Source of the DNA: Epiperipatus broadwayi
Taxonomy: Eukaryota; Onychophora; Udeonychophora; Euonychophora; Peripatidae
Assembly (NCBI GenBank): GCA_028023455.1
Contig: JAQFVV010000551.1
Location: 186,001-250,000 of the forward strand
Direction: 5' to 3'
DNA: 64,000 nt
Part shown: positions 26,298 through 37,589 of the stretch, piece after piece
How positions within the stretch are numbered: the first letter of the stretch is position 1
Layout: each line of letters opens with the position of its first letter
The notes under the pieces: model-generated
The model's input: the letters and a program-made list of their open reading frames with translations, nothing else
Databases searched by the model: none
What the model was told of the DNA's origin: nothing
Translations under genes and position numbers: made by a program

Positions 26298-26384
26298 CTT
26301 ATTTACAACACTCTACTTCCTTACGACCCTGAGGGCATTCTTGGAAGTTCCAATTCAATATTTTTAGTTTTTCTTGGGATTCAG
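26298..26384 (+). CDS. HGSNAT: HGSNAT-like exon c (YDPEGILG segment)
   Basis: Acceptor TTATCTTCAG, donor CAG|GTAATA, 87 bases, 29 codons, phase 0 on both sides. The product begins LIYNTLLPYDPEGILG and continues into the hydrophobic SSNSIFLVFLGIQ. The DPEGILG motif, followed by a helix that ends LG(V/I)Q, matches the HGSNAT family and is also seen in bacterial members of this acyltransferase group. The last residues lead straight into AGK of the next exon. No stop or length anomaly. Confidence 0.94.
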
Positions 26385-26930
26385 GTAATATATGTATGAT
26401 TGCGTATAAATATATATGCATTTGTATATATGTATGTAAATGTATTAATCAATGATTGTCATTTCTGAATGTAGAAGTTTTTCTTAAATTATAATTATGT
26501 CTGAAAATTTTAAACATATTGTGAAATACAGGAAGAATATATACGATTTATATCCGCTTTCTTAATTTTTACTATTTCACTAACTACTTCGTGTCTGTTA
26601 ATCTTCTTATTTATTAATAGGTAAATAATGTAATATCAACTGCAAATATTAAAAAATATTCATTTTCTGAATTAATTTATATACGAAAAATCAATGATAT
26701 GGAGGAACACTACTAATTATAGTATACTGGCAAAGTTTAGTGTAGAAATATGTATTAGGTAACTGACACATTATTAGACTCCTTTTCTTCTGGACACTAC
26801 AAAAAAGCAAAATAGTTAAAGTATAATATAGGCAAGAGTATGTTAACACTGATAAGAAAAAAAAATTAATCCGAATATTAATATTATATTTTAAAAAGAG
26901 GATTAGAGATATAAATCATTAAACTTTTCA

Positions 26931-27400
26931 ACTCTGACTTTCACACGACCCACCATTCTCAGTGCTATCTCATATTGCTGACCCACCTGATTACACACAT
27001 GTTGAAAAGATAAATAATCACCAATATACGTATTTCATGCCAAACCAGCAATCATCAGTTGGTCTAGATTACTATCCTCACACACATATATAATCAGTGC
27101 TCAGCTTTATATTAAGATAGTCAATCTTCATAGTTTAATGGACAGGCTTCAAACTATTCCAACTCACAACTCTTCAGCCTTCCATTTCATTGAAAATCTG
27201 ATGATGGAACGTTCAAAGCCCTTGTTAGTGCTAAGATAGTCATCCTACCCATGTTGACATATTAGTCATTCTGACCCCTCAGGTGGGTCAGCAATATGAG
27301 ATGGTACTGAGAGTAGTGGGTCGTGTGAAAGTCTGAGTTCGAATCCCGCATATATTACATATATAAATGCAGGTTTAAGCCTGTGCAATGTATTAATTAT
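26931..27400. repeat. Fold-back element, family E (copy 2) with a B-box-like end
   Basis: Left arm CTGACTTTCACACGACCCAC ... CTGACCCACCTGA; right arm inverse TCAGGTGGGTCAGCAATATG ... GTGGGTCGTGTGAAAGTC. The right arm ends GAGTTCGAATCCCGC (27335-27349), a match to the Pol III B box. The centre (CAGCAATCATCAGTTGGTCT, ATAATCAGTGCTCAG) is shared with 39226-39712. Confidence 0.85.
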
Positions 27401-27717
27401 GTATATAATTAATTTTAATGGCATTAGTTTAAATTTTTACTTGAAAAATAAATTATTTTCATAACATTTAACTTCTATCCATTGCTTAACATATTGGAAT
27501 CTAAAGTGTAGCTGGACTTTATTGGGCAAGTAAAACAAATTAATTTCATTTTCTAAAAAAAAATTAAAATTAACTTAGAGCAACTATTTGGGCATTTAGA
27601 AATATTTGGATTTTATGCATAATGGAATTACATATCATTGAAGAGATATCAGTAAAAGATATTGAATTCTTGTTGGTTATTTAAAACTAGCCCACAGAAG
27701 CATAAAAACATATAAAT

Positions 27718-28353
27718 TAGAGTTTCTCAACCTTTGGGTCACGTTAAATTTTTAATGGGTCGCGAATATGCACCAAGAAATAAAAACAAATATCTGATAG
27801 CAAAAATATGTTTACATTTTAAGAAAATATTAGTATTAATATAAAAAAAATTAAATACTACCTATGCTTTTTGTAGTTTTCTCAAATTCAATTGTAAATT
27901 TGAATTTAAATAATCATAATGTTAAATTTTGCGATTATTTTCAAAATGTAATTGTTCAAAAAATTGCAACCAAAAATGCAACTAAAATTAATGCAGCCAA
28001 AGCGTCAACCAGCACCAGTGGTGGAAAAATAATGCAACTAAAGCCTGTTTGTATTTCGTATATAAATAAAACCTTATTTGAAAAGAAAACACTTTTTTTT
28101 TGGTAATTAACAAAATGTGTTAAGCTTTTAAATTAAAAATATATAGTTTAACTTTAACTCAACTTTTAACTTACAAATTATTTGTTCATTATAAATATTA
28201 TAAAATTGATCCAAATATATACATATATACAGTACCGTGCTGATGTAATATCTCTTTTATTTTATATTATAATTTATGTACTAAACATTTGGTATGCAGA
28301 ACAATTTCAATGAAGTCTATTGGGTCGCATGGCAAAAATATTGAGAAACACTG
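27718..28353. mobile_element. hAT-type non-autonomous element, 636 bp, with TSD
   Basis: Terminal inverted repeats: left (T)AGAGTTTCTCAACCTTTGG, right (reverse complement) CAGTGTTTCTCAATATTTTT; both sides then carry GGGTCGC/GCGACCC-type motifs. This is the classic end of SPIN/Buster-like hAT elements (CAGxGxTTCTCAA ... GGGTCGCG). Flanks are ATATAAAT (27710-27717) and ATCTAAAT (28354-28361), an 8-bp duplication with one mismatch. The interior is A+T-rich; an 80-codon frame inside is not transposase-like, so it would depend on a transposase in trans. Confidence 0.85.
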
Positions 28354-28437
28354 ATCTAAATAATAACACCACTATCATGTTATTTAAAATGATATTGATT
28401 GTGTGGGCTTTATAAATTTTGAGATAATGGTGTTATT

Positions 28438-28446
28438 GGGGGGGGG
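28438..28446. repeat. G homopolymer run
   Basis: Nine consecutive G in an A+T-rich setting, about 85 bases after the hAT element's right end. Likely a slippage-prone site. Confidence 0.9.
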
Positions 28447-28801
28447 TGCTTGATTTCAAAATGCATGCCCAAATCATAACAGCTTCAACACTATGTTTTA
28501 TTCTTGATCTGATTGGTTGGTAGACATTAGTATTATTCTTTCCAATTACTGGAAGAAAAAATTAAATAACCCTGTCCTATTATCTTTATTCAGAAAACAA
28601 GAGTTTTGGAATAGTCATTTGATTTTAAGTATTCTTTTTATGAAGTGCTAATCTTTTCAGTGATTTGTACTTATGCAATTTTATAGAGATTTTTAGCCAC
28701 TACTTTTCATAATATTTAATCATTTCTCTCTTAGTAATCATTGATTTTTAATCCCGATTTCTAGAAAATTTTATTATATTTGCTTATAAAGGCTTTAACC
28801 T

Positions 28802-28980
28802 TAGCCAAACGATGTAGTTTTTGACTATAGACAGAACTCTCAAACCTCAACACAAGATAGTCCCTATGTAGTTTTTGGACTATAGAGGGAACTCTCAAAC
28901 CTCGACATAAGATAGGGACTATCTTGTTTCGAGGTTTGAAAATTCCTTCTATAGTCAAAAACTCTACATCGTTTGGCTAT
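28802..28980. repeat. Family J: direct, direct, inverted copies
   Basis: Unit 1 from 28813 (TGTAGTTTTTGACTATAGAC ... CTCAAACCTCAACACAAGAT), unit 2 from 28867 (TGTAGTTTTTGGACTATAGA ... CTCAAACCTCGACATAAGAT), unit 3 from 28919 is the inverse (ATCTTGTTTCGAGGTTTGAA ... TATAGTCAAAAACTCTACAT). Outer flanks AGCCAAACGAT and ATCGTTTGGCT pair exactly, marking the element ends. Confidence 0.93.
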
Positions 28981-28999
28981 TATACATGTTTAAAGTGCC

Positions 29000-29950
29000 T
29001 GTGGAAAAGATTAAAGACTTTCTCTTTATAATTACATACTGCCTGTGTGCTTCATGAATAATTAGAACATTTATCATATTTGATCAATAAAGGCATTTAG
29101 CCAATTCATCAGTTTTGAAAAAATTGTTTTGACGTTTTTTAACCTATACATTTTTACAATTTTCTAAAGCATATCTTTCAGACAAACATTTATTACTTTC
29201 TTGCTATGCCCATTTTACCTTAGCAATATCTAAAATAAATTTCTTATCACCTTTAGAATTAAATAATTTAGTATATTGTATAGTATTATGTGACAAGATT
29301 CAACAGAAATATTTTATTATTCTAGAGGCTAATCATCAATCAGACTAGGAAAGAATCTACTAATAGGGTAAACCGAAATAAAGTGATTATTTTAATTTTT
29401 TATGGAATAGATGTTGAGAAATAAAAATGCAGGGTTGAAATAGTTATGACATTTTTTTTAAATTAGCTGCTTCTAAACTTCAAAAGTAGCCCAAAGAAAA
29501 TTATATATCATATTGACAGTATTATGATTTTAATAAGTTTTTCATGTATTAGTATATAAGTGCAATTTAGTCCTGCATGTATTTAATAATTATTTATTCT
29601 GTTTCAGTAATGTTGGATAAATGTCTATCTATCTTTTGCTTAATGTGATTAAGAATTAAATAAAAGTGCTTTTTTAAAAAAACCAACAAACATCTATTTT
29701 ATTGATTTTAAATTTAAGTATTCTTGACTGACATTGAATTTATTTCAGAAACATATTACATTTTTATATTATATATATTTTCTATAATAAAAAAATTAGA
29801 GTCTTTTTGTCAAACATTTACAGTTTTAAAAAGATTTTTGATAGCTATGCATATACACCTATAGTGAAAATATTAATAACAGTGTTAAAAGTTTTCCTTC
29901 AAATAATAACTAAAAAAATTGTTACCATCAAATATATATATTGTCATAAA
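29000..29950. other. Intron sequence, nothing recognised
   Basis: A+T-rich with short A and T runs; no coding or repeat signal strong enough to name. Confidence 0.5.
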
Positions 29951-29965
29951 TGCAATATATATATA

Positions 29966-32150
29966 TATATGTATTGTAACGGGATGGGGTGGGGTAATAA
30001 GTGGATGGAAAGAAAAGTAAATGAAACTGGGTGATGGCAAAACATCATCACTTCCAGTCCATTTAAAATGAAATATTTCACATATCACTAATTTACAAAG
30101 TATCTATAAGTAAATATATTTAAGGGGACATGAGATTATAATCTCTGTGAACATTGAGAGATCAACCAGTTAACTCATAAGAGCAACTAAAGCATAATTA
30201 TTATCAACCAGCATTATAAAGTAAATATCAGTATAAGTAAATACTAGAGAGAAATAACCATCCATCATCATCATTGATGGGAATAAACAAATTAGTACAA
30301 TAAAATATATAAATCAACAGTCAACCTTGTGACTGGATTGAAAATGGGTCTTCTGTAGACCAGGCTAACTATTGAGCCTTTGCCAGCTTGGGCAATTATA
30401 TAAACATAACTTGGATGCACCAGCTTAGTGCCCATCCATTAAAATACACAATAATCAGAAATAGAACAATAATGCTGGGACATTTAAAACATGCTGATCA
30501 TCATCAATGCTCTGGCCACTTAGTACCATTAATGTACTGGCCAACTATAAAATTAAATTTTTAATAAGACTAAAGTAAAATAAAAAAAAAAATTGTGCAT
30601 GGGCTTTAAAGAGTATCCTCTTTTGTGCCAACCAGGATGATGGTTGATCATCACTGGATGCCCAAAGCACTAAACACATCCCCATTTATCCGTGTCCGAA
30701 ATCTAGCTCAGAGAACATAAAGCTCTATTACTGTATGTGAACAAGAGATGATGGAATACAATTTTAACAATTAAATAAAAGTTTATTAATAACAATAAAA
30801 AAATAAATGATATTTAAGGTCTTATAAGGGTTCTGATTTTGAAAAGTATACATTGAGTTACATGATTAATAAATTAGGTTTATTTAAAACCAATTCAGCA
30901 CACAGGCATGTGGCTTGATACAAAATAAACACGTTTGAATTAACATTTAATTTAGAAAAATGATCAAAATTTTACACATAAGTGTCTATCTGACACGCAT
31001 TATTATTTACAATACAATTGACATATATACGCACACATATGTGTGTGCGTGAAATAACCTATTTGACTTGTTACAAAATAATTATCAAATTCTTAAATTA
31101 TATAAAATACAATAAATGATTGAAGTTTCAGTTAAATGAAATACATTTTACATACTAGGTTTACTGAAACACGTATATATAATTTGCACAGACGTGCGAA
31201 ACATTAATTTATATACATAACATTTGTATTTATCACAATAAAATTATTAAAGATTATTTCGCAATTTAATTCTCTTTGCTGAATATAATCTTTTTCTTTA
31301 AAATAAGAAATACCAAATTTTTGACAGTTAATTGATTTAAAATGTCTTTCTTTTTTTTTTTTTTAGTCTAAAAGATTTTTGGAAATCTTTTTCTTGATTA
31401 TTAATTATAACTTTCTTTGGAGTTTTTTTTTTTTTAAATTATAAATATAACTTTAAACAGTTTTTTCTTCTTTAATAAACGATTTTAAACTAATATCGTT
31501 TTATATATTTCTATCAGTTATAAAAATGTCATTTTACTAAGGAAATTGTTTAAAACTTCCTTATCATATATAACGCTACTCACCACCAGCTGTATATACG
31601 TTTATCCGTGTTTCTCTGCCTTTCAGCAAGCTGGAAGATTTTTCTTGATGAGTTTGGTTTTTTAGTGACTGTCATAATCAGGAAAAATTACATAATTCAG
31701 GTATGGTTGGCTTTTTTCCTTTCTGTAGTCAGTTCCACTTATACTTGGATTTTTTTAACTTCAGGTCAGCAAGCTGTTTTCCAGAACACTTTTAAGGTTA
31801 TGAATTACAAAGAATCTTGACCCGTTTCCTCCATGTAAATTCAAACTCCTCCAGTGAAATGTAGAGCAGCCACTTCCTTGTATTCTTAAATCCTCATGGC
31901 AGTTCTCTTGATAATTATACTAGCCATCCTTGCAGCTAGCTTTACTATGGCCATTTTCTGCTACAGATACCAACTCTTTACAGGTAGCTCTTCTGCTAAC
32001 TCTTACAAAACTGCCAGCCAAACTGTTCTCTTTAAAATCACTCTCCAGACTGAAGCTAGTTTGTTATCAGCCCTTTTTATAAAATTATCTGAGGTGATAA
32101 TAACACCTTCATTGAAAACAAAGTTTTTATTTTTAGCTCTCTAATCCCTT
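29966..32150. other. Unclassified block, lower A+T in parts; possible degraded mobile element
   Basis: Begins GTAACGGGATGGGGTGGGG and contains stretches of distinctly mixed composition (30120-30720, 31580-32090). A GCACACATATGTGTGTGC palindrome lies near 31030. Two Met-initiated frames (31608-31820 and 31896-32144) are hydrophobic but have no recognisable family, splice or promoter signal. TGTAACGGG at the left edge would suit a long terminal repeat, but I could not find a second copy. Confidence 0.35.
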
Positions 32151-32740
32151 TAAAAACATATATGTTTTAATTAATTAAAAAAATTTCAAAAACAAGTATT
32201 GTGTTTTTACATTTCACAATCAGAATAATAATAATAACAATACAATATTTATATTTATTAAGACCTTTTTTAAAACATTAATTTCATAATGAAATTTTAT
32301 TTTAAACCCAGAGTTATTTAACCCTTTACTTGTTATTATTTTATTTTAGTAAATGTAGAAAAATGTCTACTATATTTTTGTCTGTGTTTATTTCTAGTTT
32401 TCCTTTCAATTTTACATATATATTTATGCACACACACTATATTAGTGTGTCTATGTAATCCAACTGGTTACAATATATACATATATAAAACACTAGAATA
32501 ACTCCTATTCTAGTGTATTTTGTTTATTATATTTATATCATTTGATATTACATGTGTGTGATAACTTTGCGAGTTCATCCATGTATGATTTTGATTATAA
32601 TGACATTTCAGCTTAATCACACAAGCCATCAATTAGGTGACGAATAGAATATTATAAAGATGGTTGCAGAGTCACTGTAAACATTGATTTATAACAATGT
32701 TAAAGTTCTACCAAAAGAAAAACTTTTAGTCAAATTTTTT

Positions 32741-33075
32741 TTAATGTTTTTTTTTAAAAAAAACTTTCAAATAGGAAGAAGTTTGTATGTCATCACATTT
32801 ATTGATACAATATGGTCTTTTTAATATCTCAATGGCTTCTCTACTCCTATATTGGTAGAGAGGGTCATATCTTGATAGGATCCTAGTATAAGAAAAATCA
32901 ATATTGTGACTTGAATCTGTAGCATCGTGTGAGAGCATTGATGATAATGAGTATTGTTTAATTGCATTCATCTTTTCTAATTGTGATGTAATGATTGTTC
33001 ATAGCTTTACAAATGCCACATTAAATTTCATAAATTCCATGAGCTCCAAGAAGGATCAAATCTTTAGGCTTGATT
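32741..33075 (-). mobile_element. Penelope-like element fragment, GIY-YIG endonuclease region
   Basis: On the minus strand, KPKDLILLGAHGIYEI then a stop then CGICK (33003-33060) gives the first half of a GIY-YIG domain. After a frameshift the frame from 32971 reads SSHNIDFSYTRILSRYD, then SREAIEILKRPYCINKCDD and IQTSSYLKV, matching the conserved tail (GHxIDF..T..L, REAIEI.K, N.INxDDG) of Penelope-like and related GIY-YIG-bearing retroelements. The Arg/His-containing middle is degraded. Non-functional: one stop and at least one frameshift. The reverse transcriptase part was not found. Confidence 0.72.
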
Positions 33076-33321
33076 ATGATGTTACTAATTTTTTGATAAG
33101 TAATATATGCTGTTTTTTATATTGTAGTATTTTAGTATACATCCAATACTGTCTAAAGTTCTCTTTATATAAGTAAGTCAAATTCTAATAGTTGTTTCTT
33201 CTTTTTGTTTCTTGTTTTGATTATTTTGGGCTTGAATTAAGGCTTGGTGAATAATTTTATTAATATACCCACTAGCTAATAAAACACTTTATATGATTTA
33301 TATATATGTGTGTGTATCAAT

Positions 33322-33440
33322 GTATATATATCATTAAAAACCACTCAACACTTAGACAATCCAATATCACTAACAATCAACAATCTCAAACTGTTGTAAA
33401 AACAACCTTAAGTGTTGACTGATATTTAATGATTACTTAT
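33322..33440. repeat. Fold-back, family K
   Basis: Arms pair ATCATTAAAAACCACTCAAC with GTTGACTGATATTTAATGAT; the inner part ACAATCAACAATCTCAAACT has partial self-pairing. Related to 4005-4090. Confidence 0.68.
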
Positions 33441-33559
33441 AAACCCATTTAGCCTTGAGCATTATTACATTTATTATTTAAAAATACTATATCTATATCA
33501 GTTATAATAAATAACAAAAAATAACATAATAACAGCTATATAAATACATATATATGAAT

Positions 33560-33695
33560 AATTACATATAAAATGTCTTTTTCGGCACATGGCTTTATGC
33601 CCTTTTCAAACGTTAAACATCTATTTTGATGTAGATGTTTGACATTTTAAATTGGCATAAAACCATGTGCTGAAAAAGATTTTTTATATATAATT
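33560..33695. repeat. Short hairpin element
   Basis: TGTCTTTTTCGGCACATGGC TTTATGCC on the left pairs with GGCATAAAACCATGTGCTGA on the right; centre AAACATCTATTTTGATGTAG ATGTTT is a second small hairpin. Flanks ATATAAAA/TTTTTTATATAT complete the stem. Confidence 0.86.
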
Positions 33696-33964
33696 AATAA
33701 TATATATTTATTTATAGCGCTGTTATATATGATATTTTTGTTATTTACCAAAATTTATATGAAAAAGAAATAGCATAATGGCCTTCATTAACAATTTAAT
33801 AGCAGATATCAAATGCAGATAATTCAGGTTTATGCCCCAACAAGTTCTCATAGTGATGAAGTAGTAGAAGATTTTTATATGGATGTACAAAAGGCTTTTG
33901 ATCAGAGTAAATACCATTTTAAAATTGTTATGGGAGACTTTAATGCTAGAATTGGTTAAAAAAA

Positions 33965-35119
33965 ATGAAAGATGAAAGTGCTGTGAGTAATTTTGGTTAT
34001 GGTAATAGAAATGAGAGAGGACATAGACTTGTGGAGTTTGCAGAAAAAGAAAAACTTTATATTATGAATTCTTTTTTTGAGAAAAATGTTAAAAGTAAAT
34101 GGACATGGAAGCATCCGAATGAAGGTACAGCAGAATTGGATTATATTTTGACTAACAGGAAAACCATATTTCAAGATTGTAATGTTCTTAATAAATTTAA
34201 CACAGGAAGTGATCATCGATTAGTAAGGTGTAAGATACGTGTTAATGTAAAACTAGAGAGACAAAAATTATTAAGAAAAACAATATTTACAGTTGATATT
34301 CCTAATCTTCAGAAACATTCTAATGAATTTAAATTAGAACTGACAAATCGGTTTCAAGTATTAGTAGATTTTGAACATGATTCAGATTTGAATGAAATTA
34401 ATATGAAAATAACTGATACATTTTTGAAAACTGCAACAATGATAGCTGGTAGAAAAAAACAGCAATTGACCAATAAAATTTCTACTGAGACTAGAGAATT
34501 TATGAAGAAAAGAAGGAATATGAAGATATACAAAAATGGTGCATTAAAAAGAATTGAATATCTCGAATTTTGTAAAATGGTGCGGAAAAGAGTTGAAAAT
34601 GATATAAGAAAGTATAACTGTGAACTAGCAAGGAAAGCTGTAGAAGAAAATAAAGGTCTTAAGAATGTAAAACAACATTTTGGTATTGGTAGGAAGTTTA
34701 TATCTGCAATAAGAAAAAAAGATGGAATTATTACTAAAAAGAGAGATGACATCATGAAATTGGTAGAAGATTTTTATCAAGAATTATATAGTAATAAAGA
34801 ACAAGTACCTCCTATATCTATTACATCTTCCAAATTGCCCAGAATTTTAAATAAAGAAATGAGACATGCAATTAAATGTATGAAGAAAGGAAAGGCTCCA
34901 GGTAATGATGGAATTATAATTGATATATTAAAAGAAGCAGGTGAAGAAATAGAAATTTTTTTAGCAAAGTTATATACCAAATGTCTAAATGATAAAGATG
35001 TACCGGATGATTGGAAGAATGCAGTAATAATATTAATATTTAAAAAAGGTGATAAAGAAGATATTAGAAATTACAGACCTATCAGCCTTTTATCAGTTTT
35101 ATATAAAAAAATTTACTAA
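33965..35119 (+). pseudogene. RTE ORF, central piece (endonuclease C-terminus to RT motif 2)
   Basis: The longest open piece of the LINE: 384 codons from [18 protein letters not shown] through [21 protein letters not shown], a long basic linker ([11 protein letters not shown] region) and into [17 protein letters not shown] and [14 protein letters not shown]. The Met at its start is an artefact of an A-run frameshift after DFNARIG. It stops at a second shift in an A-run at about 35108. On its own it would lack both the start of the endonuclease and the catalytic RT motifs. Confidence 0.9.
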
Positions 35120-35187
35120 GATAATTACAACACATCTACAGAGAACATTGGATTTCCACCAACCAAGAGAACAAGCTGGATTTAAAA

Positions 35188-35823
35188 GTGGTATTGAGAG
35201 AAGTTATAGAAAGGACAAATGAATATGAGTTGTCATTATGTTTTGGATTTGTAGATTATGAAAAGGCATTTGATTCTATAAACATTTCTTCAGTGATTAA
35301 AGCATTAGATCATCAAGGTATAGATCCAGGATATTGTCATATTTTAAAGAATATTTATAAAAATGCAACAGCAACAATTAGATTACATAATGTCACTGGG
35401 AACGTCAACATTGAGAAAGGTGTAAGACAAAGTGACTCCATATCTTCAAAACTTTTCACAGCAGTGCTGCAAGAAGTATTTTGTGGATTAAAATGGGAAA
35501 CTAAAGGAGTGAAAGTAAATGGTAATTATTTAAGTCATTTAGATTTCGCAGATGATGTAGTTGTGTTTGCAAATAATGCTTCAGATCTGCAGGAAATGTT
35601 GCAGGAATTATCAGATGAAAGTAGGAAAGTAGGACTAAAGATAAATGTTAAAAAGACTAAAGTAATGTTTAATCGATTTGCTCAAAATATGAAAATAAAG
35701 ATTGGTTATGATGAATTAGAAGAAGTTAACAGTTACAAATACCTTGGTCAGATTATTAATACAGATGGAAACATAATGGAGGAAATTAATCATAGAATTA
35801 AACTTGGTTTGGAGTGCTTTTAG
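35188..35823 (+). pseudogene. RTE ORF, catalytic RT piece
   Basis: Carries FVDYEKAFDS (first catalytic Asp), GVRQSDSIS, LDFADDVVVFANN (second catalytic Asp pair) and NSYKYLGQIINTDG. Relative to the family, 8-10 codons (the YSTVDHIHT-type segment) are missing between AGFKSG at about 35183 and this frame. Ends by frameshift at KLG|LECF; the alternative frame KLG|WSAFSR continues the protein. Confidence 0.9.
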
Positions 35824-36307
35824 TCGAAATAACTTGATACTAAAAGGAAATATGCCTATGTGTTTGAAAAGGAAGGTTTTTAACAAATGTGTTTTACCAG
35901 TTCTTACTTATGGATCTGAGACTTGGACACTTAATAGAAGAGCAATTCAGAGACTTCAGACAACTCAAAGAAGTATGGAGAGATGTATGTTGGGAGTAAC
36001 AAGAAGAGATCGTAAATGCAGTGTATGGGTAAGAGAACAAACAGGTGTTACTGACCTCATTGAAAAAATTAAAAGATTGAAGTGGAGTTGGGCTGGACAT
36101 ATTGTTAGGAGAGATGATAATAGATGGACAATTGAAATTTTAAACTGGATTCCAAGAGATTGTAAAAGACCCAGAAAGAGACCACATGTGAGATGGATGG
36201 ATGAAATAAGAAAGTGTGCCGGGGTGATGTGGAGAAAAGAAGCTAAAGATCGGAGATGGATTAAACTTGGAGAGACCTTCATCCTGCAGTGGATTGATAA
36301 TGGTTGA
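35804..36307 (+). pseudogene. RTE ORF, C-terminal piece
   Basis: From WSAFSRNNLILKGNMP through VLTYGSETWTLN, ERCMLGVTRRDRK, LKWSWAGHIVRRDD, RKRPHVRWMDEI to a stop right before the GAT-rich tail. This is the conserved post-RT domain of RTE elements, apparently with its natural C-terminus (QWIDNG). Confidence 0.9.
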
Positions 36308-36365
36308 TAATGATGATGATGATATGATACTCTGAAAAAACAAAATATTTTACTTTTACAATATG

Positions 36366-36378
36366 TACCCCCCCCCCC
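36366..36378. repeat. C homopolymer run
   Basis: A run of ten C about 40 bases downstream of the RTE 3' end; isolated in A+T-rich DNA. Confidence 0.85.
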
Positions 36379-36884
36379 TATATTTTTATCTGTAGTCTCA
36401 AATAACACTTTTTAAAATTATTTTTTAGACTGAAAGATTTTTGTTATTGTTGTTATTGTATTTCAAAACGTATCAAATTTTTAAGAAATTAACTAAAAGT
36501 TAATTGATAATGTAGTACAAAAATAGAATCAATTAAAAGTAAAATTTGAGGTTTTGCTTTTTATAAAACAAGATTGTTAAGTAATAAAAAAATCTATAAA
36601 TAGGACAATTATAATTTTGGTAATAAATTTATTCTGGATTCTGAAATAAAAAAAAACAAGAAGAAAATGGAGAGAGCTGATCTCATTAATAGTAGTCCTA
36701 TAAGTGAAGGAAATATCTGATATCTATGCAGGAAATATAGCCATTTGAATTGCTCGACAATAAAAAGGTCTGATTTTTTAAAAAAAGATATGCTAATCAG
36801 CTACTGTAATAGAACATGTCTAGCACACTGCAAATCTAGTTGGCCGAGTGATTTAAAACTCTAAACTTTTGATTGGTCAATTAC

Positions 36885-37030
36885 AGAATCAACAATATAA
36901 TAACTGAAACACAAGCTTATAATATACTTGCGTCTATATATGTAATATATAGGGTGTATGAGCGCAGATTTTCACATGACTCACAACTCTCCACTCTATC
37001 TCATAACACTGATACACCTGAACACACTAT
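36885..37030. repeat. Family E, left half (copy 3)
   Basis: AATAATAACTGAAACACAAG, ATGTAATATATAGGGTGTAT, CTCTCCACTCTATCTCATAA and CACTGATACACCTGAACACA follow the order of the copy at 4736, but the inverse arm is missing. Confidence 0.78.
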
Positions 37031-37194
37031 AAAATTGTATTCAATTTTTAATATTATATTCATTTTAGTTTCGTTTGTAAAAAGTATATTAATAATTTGT
37101 CAGATTATGAAAATGAACTAAAGTTTTTTCAAAAATAATTTTCTATTTTTTATTATAAAAATATTTTATAGCGGGAAATTTAAAAACAACATCC

Positions 37195-37580
37195 GTAATC
37201 AATAAGAAAATATTGCATACATCATCAACTTTCTCAATTTATGTTGTGAAATAGCAAAGAATTTTTTGATACAATCTTACTATTTTTGTAAAATAGCTAT
37301 ATTTTCAGCATATTTTACCAAAATACATTACAATATGCCAGAAAAATACTCTAAATTATTAATTTTGGTGTGAAAATCAAATAAAAAGCTTGGGGCAATT
37401 TAAACTTTTGACAGGTGTGAAAATTGTTCTCAGCGATGTTTTCTTTTTCAATTTACGTTCGTGAAAACGTATACAATTTCTTACTAGAATCCTACTATTT
37501 TTCTAAAATAACTATATTTTCAGTATATTTTATGAAAATAATTCATAATATGTAAGGAAAATAATAAAAAAGACATTCGA
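37195..37580. repeat. Old direct duplication, about 215-235 bases apart
   Basis: TTCTCAATTTATGTTGTGAA ... CTTACTATTTTTGTAAAATA and TTTTCAATTTACGTTCGTGA ... CCTACTATTTTTCTAAAATA, each followed by ACTATATTTTCAGTATATTTTA-type sequence (given in part). About 75-80 % alike by eye; no coding signal. Confidence 0.6.
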
Positions 37581-37589
37581 AGACATTAA

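Larger units (their letters stand above)
33800..36331 (+). mobile_element. RTE-type LINE (endonuclease plus reverse transcriptase), 5'-truncated and inactivated
   Basis: A near full-length copy of an RTE-clade element. AP endonuclease: QVYAPTSS (near 33827), [10 protein letters not shown], then SDHRLV (near 34208). Reverse transcriptase: [36 protein letters not shown] and LDFADDVVVF. C-terminal part: LKWSWAGHIVRRDDNRW and KRPHVRWMDEIRKCAG. The 3' end is GATAATGATGATGATGATATG, the simple-repeat tail usual for RTE. The N-terminal part of the endonuclease is missing. Frame breaks occur near 33957, 35108, 35185 (a small deletion after AGFKSG) and 35808. GVRQSDSIS has lost the usual Gly and Pro of GVRQGDPIS. 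It lies in the HGSNAT-like intron in sense orientation. Confidence 0.94.

Noticed and set aside
31896-32144. 82-codon frame with an N-terminal hydrophobic segment (MAVLLIIILAILAASF)
   Set aside because: Tempting as a small secreted or membrane protein, but no promoter, splice or family evidence, and in an unclassified repeat-like block.
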